From Branchiostoma floridae (lineage: Eukaryota > Chordata > Leptocardii > Amphioxiformes > Branchiostomatidae), in contig NC_049997.1 in assembly GCF_000003815.2 (NCBI RefSeq), positions 4,553,893-4,615,892 on the forward strand: a stretch of DNA of 62,000 nucleotides. The letters are read 5' to 3'. The position numbers were made by a program, and so were the translations under genes. Shown here one piece after another: positions 44,101 to 54,259 of the stretch. Below the pieces are notes generated by a model. The model worked only from the letters and a program-made list of their open reading frames with translations, was not told where the DNA came from and ran no database searches. Position 1 is the stretch's first letter. Every line of letters starts with the position of its first letter.

Positions 44101-47100
44101 GTGGAATGGGTGGCAGCTTACTTGAGATAGCTGCTAGGACTTCTGGAGGCAGCCGCTAGGACCTTGAAAGGTCGGCTAAAAGGTCGTCCTATATAAACAT
44201 CTCCGAAAAACTTACGTTCATCGCACTTGCACGCACTTAAACCATGCGAGTGAGTGAGGAAACCGTACGTAAGCAGCACGTGTAAGTAGGGCCTGCATAC
44301 GTTAACGTGGCACTCGCACAGAGACCGTGCGTTGTGCGGTGAACGCAACCGCTCCCCACGTTTTCAGGAATACGTGGCGGACGTGGCCTCCACAAAAAAC
44401 GTACGGACAAATTTTACGTACGGTGGGTTGTGCCCCAGGCTTTAAGGTGCAGTCTCACTGCACTTGCGTCAAGCTTGCGTCACTGGGGTTCGAAAGACAC
44501 TCAACGAATTTCAGAGATAAATAATGATTTCTTTTTTACTCCTTGTGTGTTTTTTCGTCTTATAAGTCATACTTTAACGTATTACGCAATATCTAACTTT
44601 AAAAAAAAATGGATAGATTATCAGTGACGCAGTGAATGACTCCCGCAGTGACACAAGCTTGACGCAAGCGAAGTGAGAGTGCACCTTTAGAGTCACGCTA
44701 CAGGTATGTCTTCAGGTTAACATACGCCCTTGTCGTTTATCCTTTTGACACTTGTCAAGGTATTTGTTTTGATTTTGAGTGTTACCGGATGGATACTCTG
44801 TTTTTGATAGTACATGTAATTGTAAAATAAAACAATTCGTATTGTTTTCAGGTCCCTTACGAGGCCAAGAAGACCCCGCCGATCGGAACGTGCGTGCTGT
44901 GAGCAGTGGAGAAGGTAAGTTTTAAAGAACAATAGGAATGAAATTTGTTTTAATCAAACCATTAATTCCCTTTGACTTGTGGTGAACCGTATGAATGCAT
45001 TTCTTATCCAAGTATGTTATTTAGATGAATGTGTGAAAAATTCATCTTTCAAGACTTTACCACTCTTTGGCAAGCTAAAAAATGCGTCGTGAGATTTGTT
45101 AAGGTGCAATCTCATTGCACTTGCGTCAAGCTTGCGTCACTGGGGTTCGAAAGACACTCAACGAATTTTAGAGATAAAGAATGATTTTTTTTTACTTCTT
45201 GTGTATTTTGTCGTCTTATAAGTCATACTTTTACGTATTACGTAATATCTAATAATAAACATATATGGAGAAAATAACAGTGACGCAGTGAACGAACCCC
45301 GCAGTGACGCAAACTTGACGCAAGCGCAGTGAGGGTGCACCTTTAGAGCGCCCCCTCCCCTCCCACTACATGTATATATTTAGGATAACATACGTTTGAC
45401 GTTTGTTCTTTAGTTCCTTTGTTCTGTTTGTTCTTTTGTTCGTTTGACGTTTTTTACGAGGGTGAGTCAGAAAGTAATGCAAGTGGTTTCACCGAGCAGC
45501 TTTTCTTTTTTCGTTGCTGGTGTAGAGTGAGGTATACGCGGTCTTCAGGGTCATGAAATCTGCGGTGTTATGATTAAAACTTTCTGTAGCCTTCTTTCCC
45601 ATTAACAAAGAGAAATGAAACTTAGCACACCTTTTGGTCTTTAAACAGTTAATAACTGTGTAAAGTTTCGTTTCTTTCGGTCAATGGAAAAGTAATCTTT
45701 TAACCAAAAACTCACGAATTCGTGTATAAATCCAACAGCTCTATAACACAACTTACTGCATCCTAGCAGCTGTAAGTAAAGAACCATTACGAGTTTAGAA
45801 ATGAAAATTGGCACGCAACCTATAGAGACATTTGGTATCATTCATGTATAATTTCAACCTCCTTAATGGATTGTCAGTAAGTCAGATTTAGAGGAATTGA
45901 TAGTCTGACAAGCTACCAAGGGTGTGCTCATCTTGAAATTAACTGAGTTGCTCATCAAATGATCAGACCAAATTTAAAACATTCAATTTCAAGAAGACAT
46001 ATGCCTCTACTTCTGTGCCAAATTTCAACTAAGTTTATTAAAAAACGAGTCTGTTATGAAACCACTTGCATTACTTTCTGACTCACCCTCGTATTAACGT
46101 TTGCCAAGGGCTTTGTTTTGATGTTGAATATGACCGGAATCTAGTTGGACAGGAGGAAGTCTTGAGAAGGTCGCTAAATGCTTGCGTCTAGTTGGACCGG
46201 CTGAAGTCTTGAGAAGGCCGCTAAATGCTTGCGTCTAGTTGGACCCGTGGAAGTTTTGAGAAGGTCGCTAAATGCTTGCGTCTAGTTGGACCTGTGGAAG
46301 TCTTGAGAAGGTCGCTAAATGCTTGCGTCTAGTTTGACAGGAGGAAGTCTTGAGAAGGTCGCTAAATGCTTGCGCCTAGTTGGACAGGAGGGAGTCTTGA
46401 GAAGGTCGCTAAATGCTTGCGTCTAGTTGGACCGATGGAAGTCTTGAGAAGGTCGCTAAATGCTTGCGTCTAGTTGGACCGGTGGAAGTCTTGAGAAGGT
46501 CGCTAAATGCTTGCGTCTAGTCTGACAGGAGGAAGTCTTGAGAAGGTCGCTAAATGCTTGCGTCTAGTTGGACAGGAGGAAGTCTTGAGAAGGTCGCTAA
46601 ATGCTTGCGTCTAGTTGGACAGGAGGAAGTCTTGAGAAGGTCGCTAAATGCTTGCGTCTAGTTCGACCGATGGAAGTCTTGAGAAGGTCGCTAAATGCTT
46701 GCGTCTAGTTGGACCGGTGGGAGTCTTGAGGAGGTCGCTAAATGCTTGCGTCTAGTTGGACAGGAGGAAGTCTTGAGAAGGTCGCTAAATGCTTGCGTCT
46801 AGTTGGACCGGTGGAAGTCTTGAGAAGGTCGCTAAATGCTTGCGTCTAGTTGGACAGGAGGAAGTCTTGAGAAGGTCGCTAAATGCTTGCGTCTAGTTGG
46901 ACAGGAGGAAGTCTTGAGAAGGTCGCTAAATGCTTGCGTCTAGTTGGACAGGAGGAAGTCTTGAGAAGGTCGCTAAATGCTTGCGTCTAGTTGGACCGGT
47001 GGAAGTCTTGAGAAGGTCGCTAAATGCTTGCGTCTAGTTGGACCGGAGGAAGTCTTGAGAAGGTCGCTAAATGCTTGCGTCTAGTTGGACAGGAGGAAGT

Positions 47101-50100
47101 CTTGAGAAGGTCGCTAAATGCTTGCGTCTAGTTGGACAGGAGGGAGTCTTGAGAAGGTCGCTAAATGCTTGCGTCTAGTTGGACAGGAGGAAGTCTTTGA
47201 GAGGTCGCTAAATGCTTGCGTCTAGATGGACCTGTGAAAGTCTTGAGAAGGTCGCTAAATGCTTGCGTCTAGTTGGACCCGTGGAAGTTTTGAGAAGGTC
47301 GCTAAATGCTTGCGTCTAGTTGGACCGGTGGAAGTCTTGAGAAGGTCGCTAAATGCTTGCGTCTAGTTGGACCGATGGAAGTCTTGAGAAGGTCGCTAAA
47401 TGCTTGCGTCTAGTTGGACCGGTGGAAGTCTTGAGAAGGTCGCTAAATGCTTGCGTCTAGTCTGACAGGAGGAAGTCTTGAGAAGGTCGCTAAATGCTTG
47501 CGTCTAGTTGGACAGGAGGAAGTCTTGAGAAGGTCGCTAAATGATTGCGTCTAGTTGGACCGGTGGAAGTCTTGAGAAGGTCGCTAAATGCTTGCGTCTA
47601 GTTGGACAGGAGGAAGTCTTGAGAAGGTCGCTAAATGCTTGCGTCTAGTTGGACAGGAGGAAGTCTTGAGAAGGTCACTAAATGCTTGCGTCTAGTTGGA
47701 CAGGAGGAAGTCTTGAGAAGGTCGCTAAATGCTTGCGTCTAGTTGGACAGGAGGAAGTCTTGAGAAGGTCGCTAAATGCTTGCGTCTAGTTGGACACTAG
47801 GAAGTCTTGAGAAGGTCGCTAAATGCTTGCGTCTAGATGGACCTGTGAAAGTCTTGAGAAAGTCACTAAATGCTTGCGTCTAGTTGGACAGGAGGAAGTC
47901 TTGAGAAGGTCGCTAAATGCTTGCGTCTAGATGGACCTGTGAAAGTCTTGAGAAGGTCGCTAAATGCTTGCGTCTAGTTGGACCCGTGGAAGTTTTGAGA
48001 AGGTCGCTAAATGCTTGCGTCTAGTTGGACCGGTGGAAGTCTTGAGAAGGTCGCTAAATGCTTGCGTCTAGTTGGACCGATGGAAGTCTTGAGAAGGTCG
48101 CTAAATGCTTGCGTCTAGTTGGACCGGTGGAAGTCTTGAGAAGGTCGCTAAATGCTTGCGTCTAGTCTGACAGGAGGAAGTCTTGAGAAGGTCGCTAAAT
48201 GCTTGCGTCTAGTTGGACAGGAGGAAGTCTTGAGAAGGTCGCTAAATGCTTGCGTCTAGTTGGACTTGAGGAAGTCTTGAGAAGGTCGCTAAATGCTTGC
48301 GTCTAGTTGGACCTGTGAAAGTCTTGAGAAGGTCGCTAAATGCTTGCGTCTAGATGGACCTGTGAAAGTCTTGAGAAGGTCGCTAAATGCTTGCGTCTAG
48401 TTGGACTTGAGGAAGTCTTGAGAAGGTCGCTAAATGCTTGCGTCTAGTTGGACCCGTGGAAGTTTTGAGAAGGTCGCTAAATGCTTGCGTCTAGTTGGAC
48501 CTGTGGAAGTTTTGAGAAGGTCGCTAAATGCTTGCGTCTAGTTGGACCTGTGGAAGTTTTGAGAAGGTCGCTAAATGCTTGCGTTTAGTTGGACCTGTGG
48601 AAGTTTTGAGAAGGTCGCTAAATGCTTGCGTCTAGATGGACCTGTGAAAGTCTTGAGAAGGTCGCTAAATGCTTGCGTCTAGTTGGGCAGGAGGAAGTCT
48701 TGAGAAGGTCGCTAAATGCTTGCGTCTAGTTGGACCCGTGGAAGTTTTGAGAAGGTCGCTAAATGCTTGCGTCTAGTTGGACCTGTGGAAGTTTTGAGAA
48801 GGTCGCTAAATGCTTGCGTCCAGATCGACCGGTGGAAGTCTTGAGAAGGTCGCTAAATGCTTGCGTTTAGTTTGGGGATAAGTTTCAGGGCCGGGAAAAA
48901 TAGCCTTTATGGCCGGACTAAAATATACGATAAGAATATAAGATAGTTTTGTTGGGGTTGACGTCTTCATTTGAGGCAGTGGAACGCAAATTTACCCATG
49001 GCCACTTCTACTATAAAACTGTGCCCCTTGACTCTCCAACACAGATACATTGTAGTTTAATGTATCGCCCCTTTCTGGTTTATATATGGCGGGTGTCAAC
49101 ACGAAAGAAATTGATCTTGCTGTTTCATCATACCGTACCGGTTCAGTTATCTTTTCCTGACATGTTTGAAGCAGACTGTCCGCACGACAAGGCATGAACA
49201 ATCCACTGCTGTTGTGACGTCACGTTATGCAGATAGAACACGTGACTCAGTAAGCAGTGGATCATACGTTGCAGGAAGTCTATGGCGCCCACCGTCTCTG
49301 TTCAAAGATGGTTGTTAAGCTCTGATGTAGATGGTTCTATGTCCAAGATTTTTAAATTTGTCCAGTGAGACCGAATGGCCCGGTGATTCTATGTGGACCG
49401 GTGATTCCACTCGCATGTTGACCAATAAGGTGCCTTGGTGCGAGGCTACAACAATAGTAGGAATAGGAATAGAAAATCTTCAACTGGAGTCATCGATGTA
49501 GAAACGACAGTCCTCTTGCCTGTGGTAGGTGGCAATATCGCCCTGGGGAAGCCAGCGTAGCAAACCAGCACCGTTTTGGGCGGGTCTGCCTGAGTCATGC
49601 CGTAGACGGGTTAAAACCTTATCGTGCAAATCAGGGGATAATTTATGAAATCAATGAGGACGTACAGTTTATGAATACAATGCATTAAGACTCAAAAATG
49701 TGCCTTATGTAACGTTAACTCAAGAAGATGTTACTATAGTGGTAAATGACGAAAACTCCATTCTTGTGACATTTGACAGCAACATGTACGTTAAGTTGAA
49801 CATGCAGACGTAAGTCATGCAAATTAGGGCCATTTACATAATTACCTTCGCCAAGAAGGTTATGTTTTGGTCCGAAAATTTTTGTGTCCCAATATATAGG
49901 TCAATCTCTTATAACTTGGGCAGCTGTGGATGGAATGTCGCGATATTTGGTATTTGAGTAGCGGTTGCGTATAGCAAGTTTTTGTATGAAAATGGTAATC
50001 CTGGCGCTTTCTGTCGTGATTGCAGCGGGGGTGAGTGTGTGTGTGTGTTTGCGGACAAGATAACTTTTGACGCTGTGGATCGTTTTGCATTATATTTGGT

Positions 50101-53039
50101 AGTTATTTAGGGATTTGGAAAACGACGGTCAAGTTCGATATTGGGAGTCCTGGGGACAAGTTGCGGTACTGTAGGGGATCGTCGAAGTTGGCGTTAAAGT
50201 TATCCTCAAGTGGCAGGTCTAGGATTTTTTGGTAGTGGATACATCTTTGGGAAGGGAGTAATCCGTGCAAGTTTTGGCCCCCTGGCGGCTTGTTTTGAAC
50301 TGCAGCAGGCGATTTTGTTGTTATCTTTGGAAGAGAAGAAGTCAATGAGGGGTTGGTGGATTTGCATTATTTTTGGTATCCACCTTAGGTGATGATTAAA
50401 TTCCTGAATTGTATTGCACTGCAACTCGGGGCTTCATTTACAGCCAAAATACGGGGGGGGGGGGGGGGATACAGCTTTCGGATTTGGTTAGGATACGGGA
50501 AAATCCGCATTTCGTATCTGCATAAAGGTAGCCAAAATACGAGGGGATACAGCTTTCGTATTTGGTTAGGATCCGAGGAAATCCGCATTTCGTATCTGAA
50601 TGTACGTAGCAATTACGGGGGAATACAGCTTTCGGATTTGGTTAGGATCCGGGACAATACGTTTTGTATTTACGTATTCACAGCCTGATCTGGGGGGATT
50701 CGGGTTTGGCCAGTATACGGAAAAATACCGAGGTTTAATTTTTTTTCACGGCAAGGATGTTTTAAAAATACAGAAAGAATCCCCTCACGTATCTGTAAAA
50801 TTACAAATTCCGTATTTTTCTGTATTCAAAACAGTTCATAAACCGCCAAATACGAAATTTCGTACACGTAACAGATACCACCGTATTCGCCTGTATATGG
50901 GTCGTATCCTTAAAGAATACGGTAAAAATACCGCCCGGATTTGACTGTATTTGAGATCATTTTGTCCAGTGATGATAATTAGAAGAATGTGTAAATGATG
51001 ATGATGATGATGATGATGTAAATCCTGAAATCGACCTCTTTTCCGGACACTCAGTGCTCACTGTCTAACAACATCTTTACCCCAGACTTGTGTAGTTCAT
51101 GACATATTTGTGTCAGCAAACATAGTTATCTTTTCAGACCAATTATTTATCATTTTTCACTTTGCGAGTGCCATGTTCTTTGTGCACTATCTTGTTCAGG
51201 CAGAAGTGATTGATGGGAGGGGGTTTGTCCATTTTGATGTGAAGGGGTGCTTTTCTCCATATTTTCAACAGTATAAGTTATTAACTGGAGAACTGATCAC
51301 TTTTCCATGCCAAATAAGGATCAACAAAATAAGACCAAAAATACCCATTCCCGTCAGACACCTTAATACATCAATAAAACATTACAATCACTTGGGCTCC
51401 CTTGGAAATCAGTTTTATTAAAACTGTAGGGACTACCCTGAAAGATTAATAAATTAAATAAATTGATAAAGGCATTATCCACAACAACCACTGATTGTTT
51501 GGGGAAGGTATGTGTTTCGTGGAACTCTAGTTTATGATAGATTGCTACAATAGCTTTCTTCGCTAAGACTTTCACATTTTGAACATATTATTATTGGGGT
51601 AGAGGAGATGATCAACTGATATCTTTTATGCAAATAATGACCTCATTTGTATAATCAATGAGAAACATTTATAATATCTCACTCGTCACAACAGATTGCA
51701 TTTCTTGTTAACAGCAATGCCGTACAAACATCCATCGCTTTAAACAATCTTCATACATACAGCCAGGCGGAAGGATAGAACACAAATACAACACACCTAC
51801 AAAAACAATCATTAATACTTATAAACAATAAAACCGTTCGCCACTTATTATTAGTTTGCTCCTATTTGCGAGCAAAAATAGGCTTGTGCTAAAGATAAGA
51901 CGTCCATACGAAACGTAACGTAATCCCTGAGGTCAATGCACGGGATTCTTGGTAATGTAAAACGGATATCATAACATTTTTGATGATTGTATACGGTCCT
52001 TAGCTAGCCACAATTGGAGAAACTTGCTGTGTTTAATTGGTATGTAAAATGGAGTTCAAAACATGTGTTGATGATAATATTGGTTTATTGCCAATGCTTA
52101 GCAGTGAACAGACTGCCAATGGTAGTGCATGGTATAAAAGTGTGGGAAAGAATTTAGAGGTTTCAATCTTAAGTTCTCTTCTATAATAATCTCCTACTAA
52201 ATGGCATACAATATTAGCAGAGCTGAAATGTGTAAAAGTTTTTTCGAAACTTGATTCTTACTTCTGTTGCACTTCTGCGTTGAATGAGATGCGTCTTTTT
52301 CCCCATGATTGGCGTTGTGTAGGGAACGCTTCAATACGGACCTTGCGCTGTGGATGATTTAAGAAAAAAGACTATTAGAAATGCTCATAAATTTGACTCC
52401 AGTATGCCAAAGCTTTGTGTCTTTCAGTCAACATTAGTCATTTTGCCATAGATTGTTTTATCCTAAGCCAGGCGACCTCCTTCCAATTCTTTTTTCGACA
52501 TTAAAACATTAAAATATTGTTGTTTTCCATTGTCAAATATATGTGAAAAATCATAGATCTTCATCGGGAAATCACTGTTGTTCAAGACATCTTCGATCTG
52601 CCAGGCCTGTCCGAACAAGATATACAAACCAGACTTTAGTTAGCTCATATGGCATATGCAGCATCTGTATCTATGTATCTATGCATCCGGTATAATCAAC
52701 CTACGGTGGAACACACTATACCCTAAAGATCAATAAATAAATAAATAGCCAGCTACGCTGGTACGTGACGTCAGATAAAGCTCTATTCATCTGTTTCAGA
52801 AACGTGCGGACTAGCAGCGTTTCGCCACGTCCCTCAGACTGATTGTCATGGTTCAGACATACACAGTACCACTGGTGTTACTCTAGAGGACTGCGCTGAG
52901 GCTTGCTGTGCCGACGTAACATGCCTGTCGTTTCAGTACAACGTAAACAACCAATGCTGGTTGAAAAGCAAGATCTGCTCAGATGAGGAGAAACTGTCGG
53001 ATCAGAATGGCAACATGTACGATCGAATTAATATTCCAG
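40971..53039 (+). CDS. Secreted PAN/apple-like domain protein, 5' part of gene
   Basis: Five coding exons join in frame: 40971-41120, 42431-42536, 43490-43552, 44852-44914 and 52800-53039. The first encodes a signal peptide (MKIQLLILIFLVGAPCA) and a low-complexity Gly/Arg/Thr stretch. The second encodes IPEVEPVPRGADGMADHSAT. The third and fourth are near-identical 63-bp mini-exons (GPLRGQEDPADRNVR). The fifth is an 80-residue module with eight cysteines (ETCGLAAF, then TLEDCAEACCADVTCLSFQY, NQCWLKSKIC). The C-x3-CC-x4-C-x3-FxY pattern followed by CWLK resembles PAN/apple modules, which bind protein or carbohydrate outside the cell. After the first, every junction is phase 1. The gene continues past the gap at 53147-53502; the 3' exons at 60138-60608 may or may not belong to it. 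No orthologue was recognised. Confidence 0.72.
41234..41441. mobile_element. Palindromic CGCGGT-rich MITE, copy 4
   Basis: CACTGTAAATGCATTTAAAT at the left and TGCATTTACAGC at the right, with CGCGGTGGTTTTAAT and CCACCGCGAA blocks. It lies in intron 1 of the secreted gene. Confidence 0.85.
41868..42310. repeat. Interspersed repeat, second copy
   Basis: Shares AGCAAGATGGCTA, CATATTGGTGCCACTTTT, AAGTTTCACTTCTGCAACTA and TTATTAGGCTACAACACAAC with 31317-31777, in the same order. The TGACATC end is missing. Confidence 0.75.
42431..42536 (+). CDS. Secreted PAN-like protein, exon 2
   Basis: Acceptor TCATCAG, donor TTACG|GTGGGT, 35 codons plus one base. Encodes a hydrophilic linker, IPEVEPVPRGADG to SNFDKLPY. 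Confidence 0.7.
42690..42825 (+). mobile_element. 3' tail of a non-LTR retrotransposon
   Basis: TGACCTCAATGAAAAGCGGC, then TTTCATGAATAAATAAAGGT and AACAAACAAA look like the poly(A)-signal tail that CR1-type elements leave when 5'-truncated. No coding part remains. It lies in intron 2 of the secreted gene. Confidence 0.5.
43490..43552 (+). CDS. Secreted PAN-like protein, mini-exon 3a
   Basis: Acceptor TTTTCAG, donor GAAG|GTTAGT, 63 bp, phase 1 at both ends. Encodes GPLRGQEDPADRNVRDVSGW. Confidence 0.72.
43753..44443. mobile_element. Inverted-repeat element with TAAGCTAAGGGCACAACCCG ends, copy 2
   Basis: Left end TAAGCTAAGGGCACAACCCG, right end CGGTGGGTTGTGCCCCAGGC. The interior is GC-rich, with many TACGT and GCACG motifs and no transposase. 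It is about 690 bp, against 315 bp for the copy at 33910. Confidence 0.85.
44444..44688. mobile_element. MITE with AAGGTGCA ends, copy 1
   Basis: Left AAGGTGCAGTCTCACTGCAC then TTGCGTCAAGCTTGCGTCAC; right GACGCAAGCGAAGTGAGAGT then GCACCTTT. It abuts the preceding element directly. Confidence 0.88.
44852..44914 (+). CDS. Secreted PAN-like protein, mini-exon 3b (duplicate)
   Basis: Acceptor TTTTCAG, donor GAAG|GTAAGT, 63 bp, phase 1-1. Encodes GPLRGQEDPADRNVRAVSSG; differs from the first copy only near its end. Confidence 0.72.
45101..45344. mobile_element. MITE with AAGGTGCA ends, copy 2
   Basis: Same ends and interior as the copy at 44444 (GGGGTTCGAAAGACACTCAA, CGAATTTTAGAGATAAAGAA). Similar fragments appear inverted near 39945-40140. 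Confidence 0.88.
45457..46091. mobile_element. Mariner-type non-autonomous element
   Basis: Terminal inverted repeats of 35 bp match perfectly. They begin CGAGGGTGAGTCAGAAAGTA and continue ATGCAAGTGGTTTCA. The element is flanked on both sides by TA, the target duplication of Tc1/mariner transposons, whose ends often read GGGTGNGTCANAAAGTAA. The 635-bp interior has no transposase frame, only a 66-codon minus-strand frame of unknown meaning. Confidence 0.85.
46141..48870. repeat. 47-bp minisatellite, about 58 copies
   Basis: The unit is CTAGTTGGACAGGAGGAAGT, then CTTGAGAAGGTCGCTAAATG, then CTTGCGT. A short hypervariable part alternates between ACAGGAGG, ACCGGTGG, ACCGATGG, ACCTGTGA and ACCCGTGG; the rest is almost invariant. 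The unit is not a multiple of three and contains TAA, so it is not coding. It lies in the intron before the PAN exon. Confidence 0.97.
48871..49844. other. Intronic DNA, no gene seen
   Basis: Single-copy-looking sequence between the minisatellite and an interspersed element; short frames only. Confidence 0.4.
50434..50968. repeat. Nested insertion with about 76-bp internal repeats
   Basis: GGATACAGCTTTCG.ATTTGG, then TTAGGATCCG and AATCCGCATTTCGTATCTG, starts at about 50468, 50545 and 50621. A poly(G) tract precedes it. The rest is rich in TACGG and CGTAT. It interrupts the element at 49845-51125. Confidence 0.75.
50996..51019. repeat. (ATG)n microsatellite
   Basis: Seven or eight ATG/GAT units in a row, absent from the other copy of the surrounding element. 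Confidence 0.9.
51126..52660. other. Intronic DNA, no exon seen
   Basis: AT-rich sequence before the PAN exon. No coding or RNA feature was recognised. Confidence 0.4.
52665..52765. mobile_element. LINE 3' tail fragment
   Basis: GCATCTGTATCTATGTATCT, then CCGGTATAATCAACC, AACACAC and AGCCAGCTACGCTGGTA parallel the tail of the LINE fragment near 35640-35720 (TATCTATATAGCCAGTATAA, CGTAACACACCAGCT). It ends 35 bp before the PAN exon. Confidence 0.45.
52800..53039 (+). CDS. Secreted PAN-like protein, PAN/apple-like exon
   Basis: Acceptor CTGTTTCAG, donor CCAG|GTTAGT, 240 bp, phase 1-1, so it forms a self-contained module. Eight cysteines, with CAEACCADVTCLSFQYN and QCWLKSKIC as the most diagnostic parts. 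Confidence 0.78.
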
Positions 53040-53146
53040 GTTAGTGCATTTAATTCATCAAATATTATTTATCAAAGGAGAAATCAACAGCAGAAGCGGT
53101 TATTGGTTATTTAGAAAAAAATACCAAATGTATGCTTCAAAGGTAT

Positions 53147-53502
53147 NNNNNNNNNNNNNNNNNNNNNNNNNNNNNNNNNNNNNNNNNNNNNNNNNNNNNN
53201 NNNNNNNNNNNNNNNNNNNNNNNNNNNNNNNNNNNNNNNNNNNNNNNNNNNNNNNNNNNNNNNNNNNNNNNNNNNNNNNNNNNNNNNNNNNNNNNNNNNN
53301 NNNNNNNNNNNNNNNNNNNNNNNNNNNNNNNNNNNNNNNNNNNNNNNNNNNNNNNNNNNNNNNNNNNNNNNNNNNNNNNNNNNNNNNNNNNNNNNNNNNN
53401 NNNNNNNNNNNNNNNNNNNNNNNNNNNNNNNNNNNNNNNNNNNNNNNNNNNNNNNNNNNNNNNNNNNNNNNNNNNNNNNNNNNNNNNNNNNNNNNNNNNN
53501 NN
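53147..53502. other. Assembly gap (356 N)
   Basis: Run of N just after the PAN exon; a further small exon could be hidden here. Confidence 0.99.
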
Positions 53503-53514
53503 CTATGTTGCACA

Positions 53515-54256
53515 ATAACATCTATGTTTTGATGACACAAATATGTCATGAACAACACAAATCTGCACCACAGATGTATTTAAACACTGAGCACTGACTG
53601 TCCAGAAAAGAGGTCAATTGAAGGATTTACACATTCTTCTAATTATCATGTAAATTAAGCCCTGATTTGCATACAATACATTTCAGGATTTTAATCATTA
53701 CCTAAGGTATGTACTTACCAAAAATAATGCAAATCCACCAACCACTGCTTGATTTACTCTCTTTCAAAGATAACAACAAAATCGCCCACTGCAGTTCAAA
53801 ACAAGCCGCCAGGGGGCCCAAACTTACACGATTTACTCCCTACCCAAAGACGTATCCACTAGCCAAAAATCCTCAACCTGCCACTTCAGGATAACTATAA
53901 CGCCAACTTCGACACTCCGCTGCAGTACCGCAACTTGTCGCCAGGATGCCCATTATCGAACTTGACCGTCGTTTTCCAAACCCCTAAATAACTACCGAAT
54001 ATAATGCAAAACGATCCACAGCGTCAAAAATTATCTTGTACGCAGATACACACACACACACACTCACCCCGCTGCACTCACGACAGAAAGCGCCAACAGT
54101 ACCATTTTCGTACAAAACCTCGCTATACGCAACCGCAACTCAAATACCAAATATCGCGACATTCCATCCACAGCTACCAAAGTTATTTGAGATTGACCTA
54201 TATACTGGGACACAAAAAAATTTTCTAACCATAACATGACCTTCTTGGCGAAGGTA
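53515..54256 (+). mobile_element. Interspersed element with CCTTCTTGGCGAAGG end, copy B
   Basis: Inverted counterpart of 49845-51125: TCATGAACAACACAAATCT, AGAAAAGAGGTCAATTGAAG, GCCGCCAGGGGGCCCAAACT, CATTCCATCCACAGCTACCA and CTTCTTGGCGAAGGTA appear in mirrored order. It lacks the 535-bp insertion and the (ATG)n tract. No transposase. Confidence 0.85.
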
Positions 54257-54259
54257 AAA

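Larger units (their letters stand above)
43380..45090 (+). repeat. Segmental duplication carrying the 63-bp mini-exon
   Basis: About 340 bp at 43390-43720 is repeated at 44705-45085: TATGTCTTCAGGT, GTCAAGGT.TTTGTTTTGAT, TGTGGTGAACCGTATGA and AGATGAATGTGTGAAAAATT flank the mini-exon in both. Two MITEs lie between the copies. Confidence 0.88.
49845..51125 (-). mobile_element. Interspersed element with CCTTCGCCAAGAAGG end, copy A
   Basis: Begins at TACCTTCGCCAAGAAGGTTA. Contains TGTGGATGGAATGTCGCGAT, TTTTGGCCCCCTGGCGGCTT and GATAATTAGAAGAATGTGTA. The whole stretch matches 53515-54256 in inverted orientation. About 535 bp at 50434-50968 is an insertion absent from the other copy. Confidence 0.85.

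Noticed and set aside
44478-44492. GGGGTTCGAAAGAC resembling a tRNA T-loop
   Set aside because: It is inside a MITE present twice, with no acceptor stem or anticodon arm.
46141-48870. CRISPR-like regular repeat
   Set aside because: The repeats are head to tail with no unique spacers, and the DNA is from an animal genome. It is a minisatellite.
50389-50944. Frames with repeated YSFRIWLG peptide
   Set aside because: The peptide repeat is the translation of 76-bp DNA repeats inside a nested insertion; the third unit falls in a different frame.
53044-53558. Frames of up to 162 codons around 53.1-53.5 kb
   Set aside because: They are produced by reading through the run of N.
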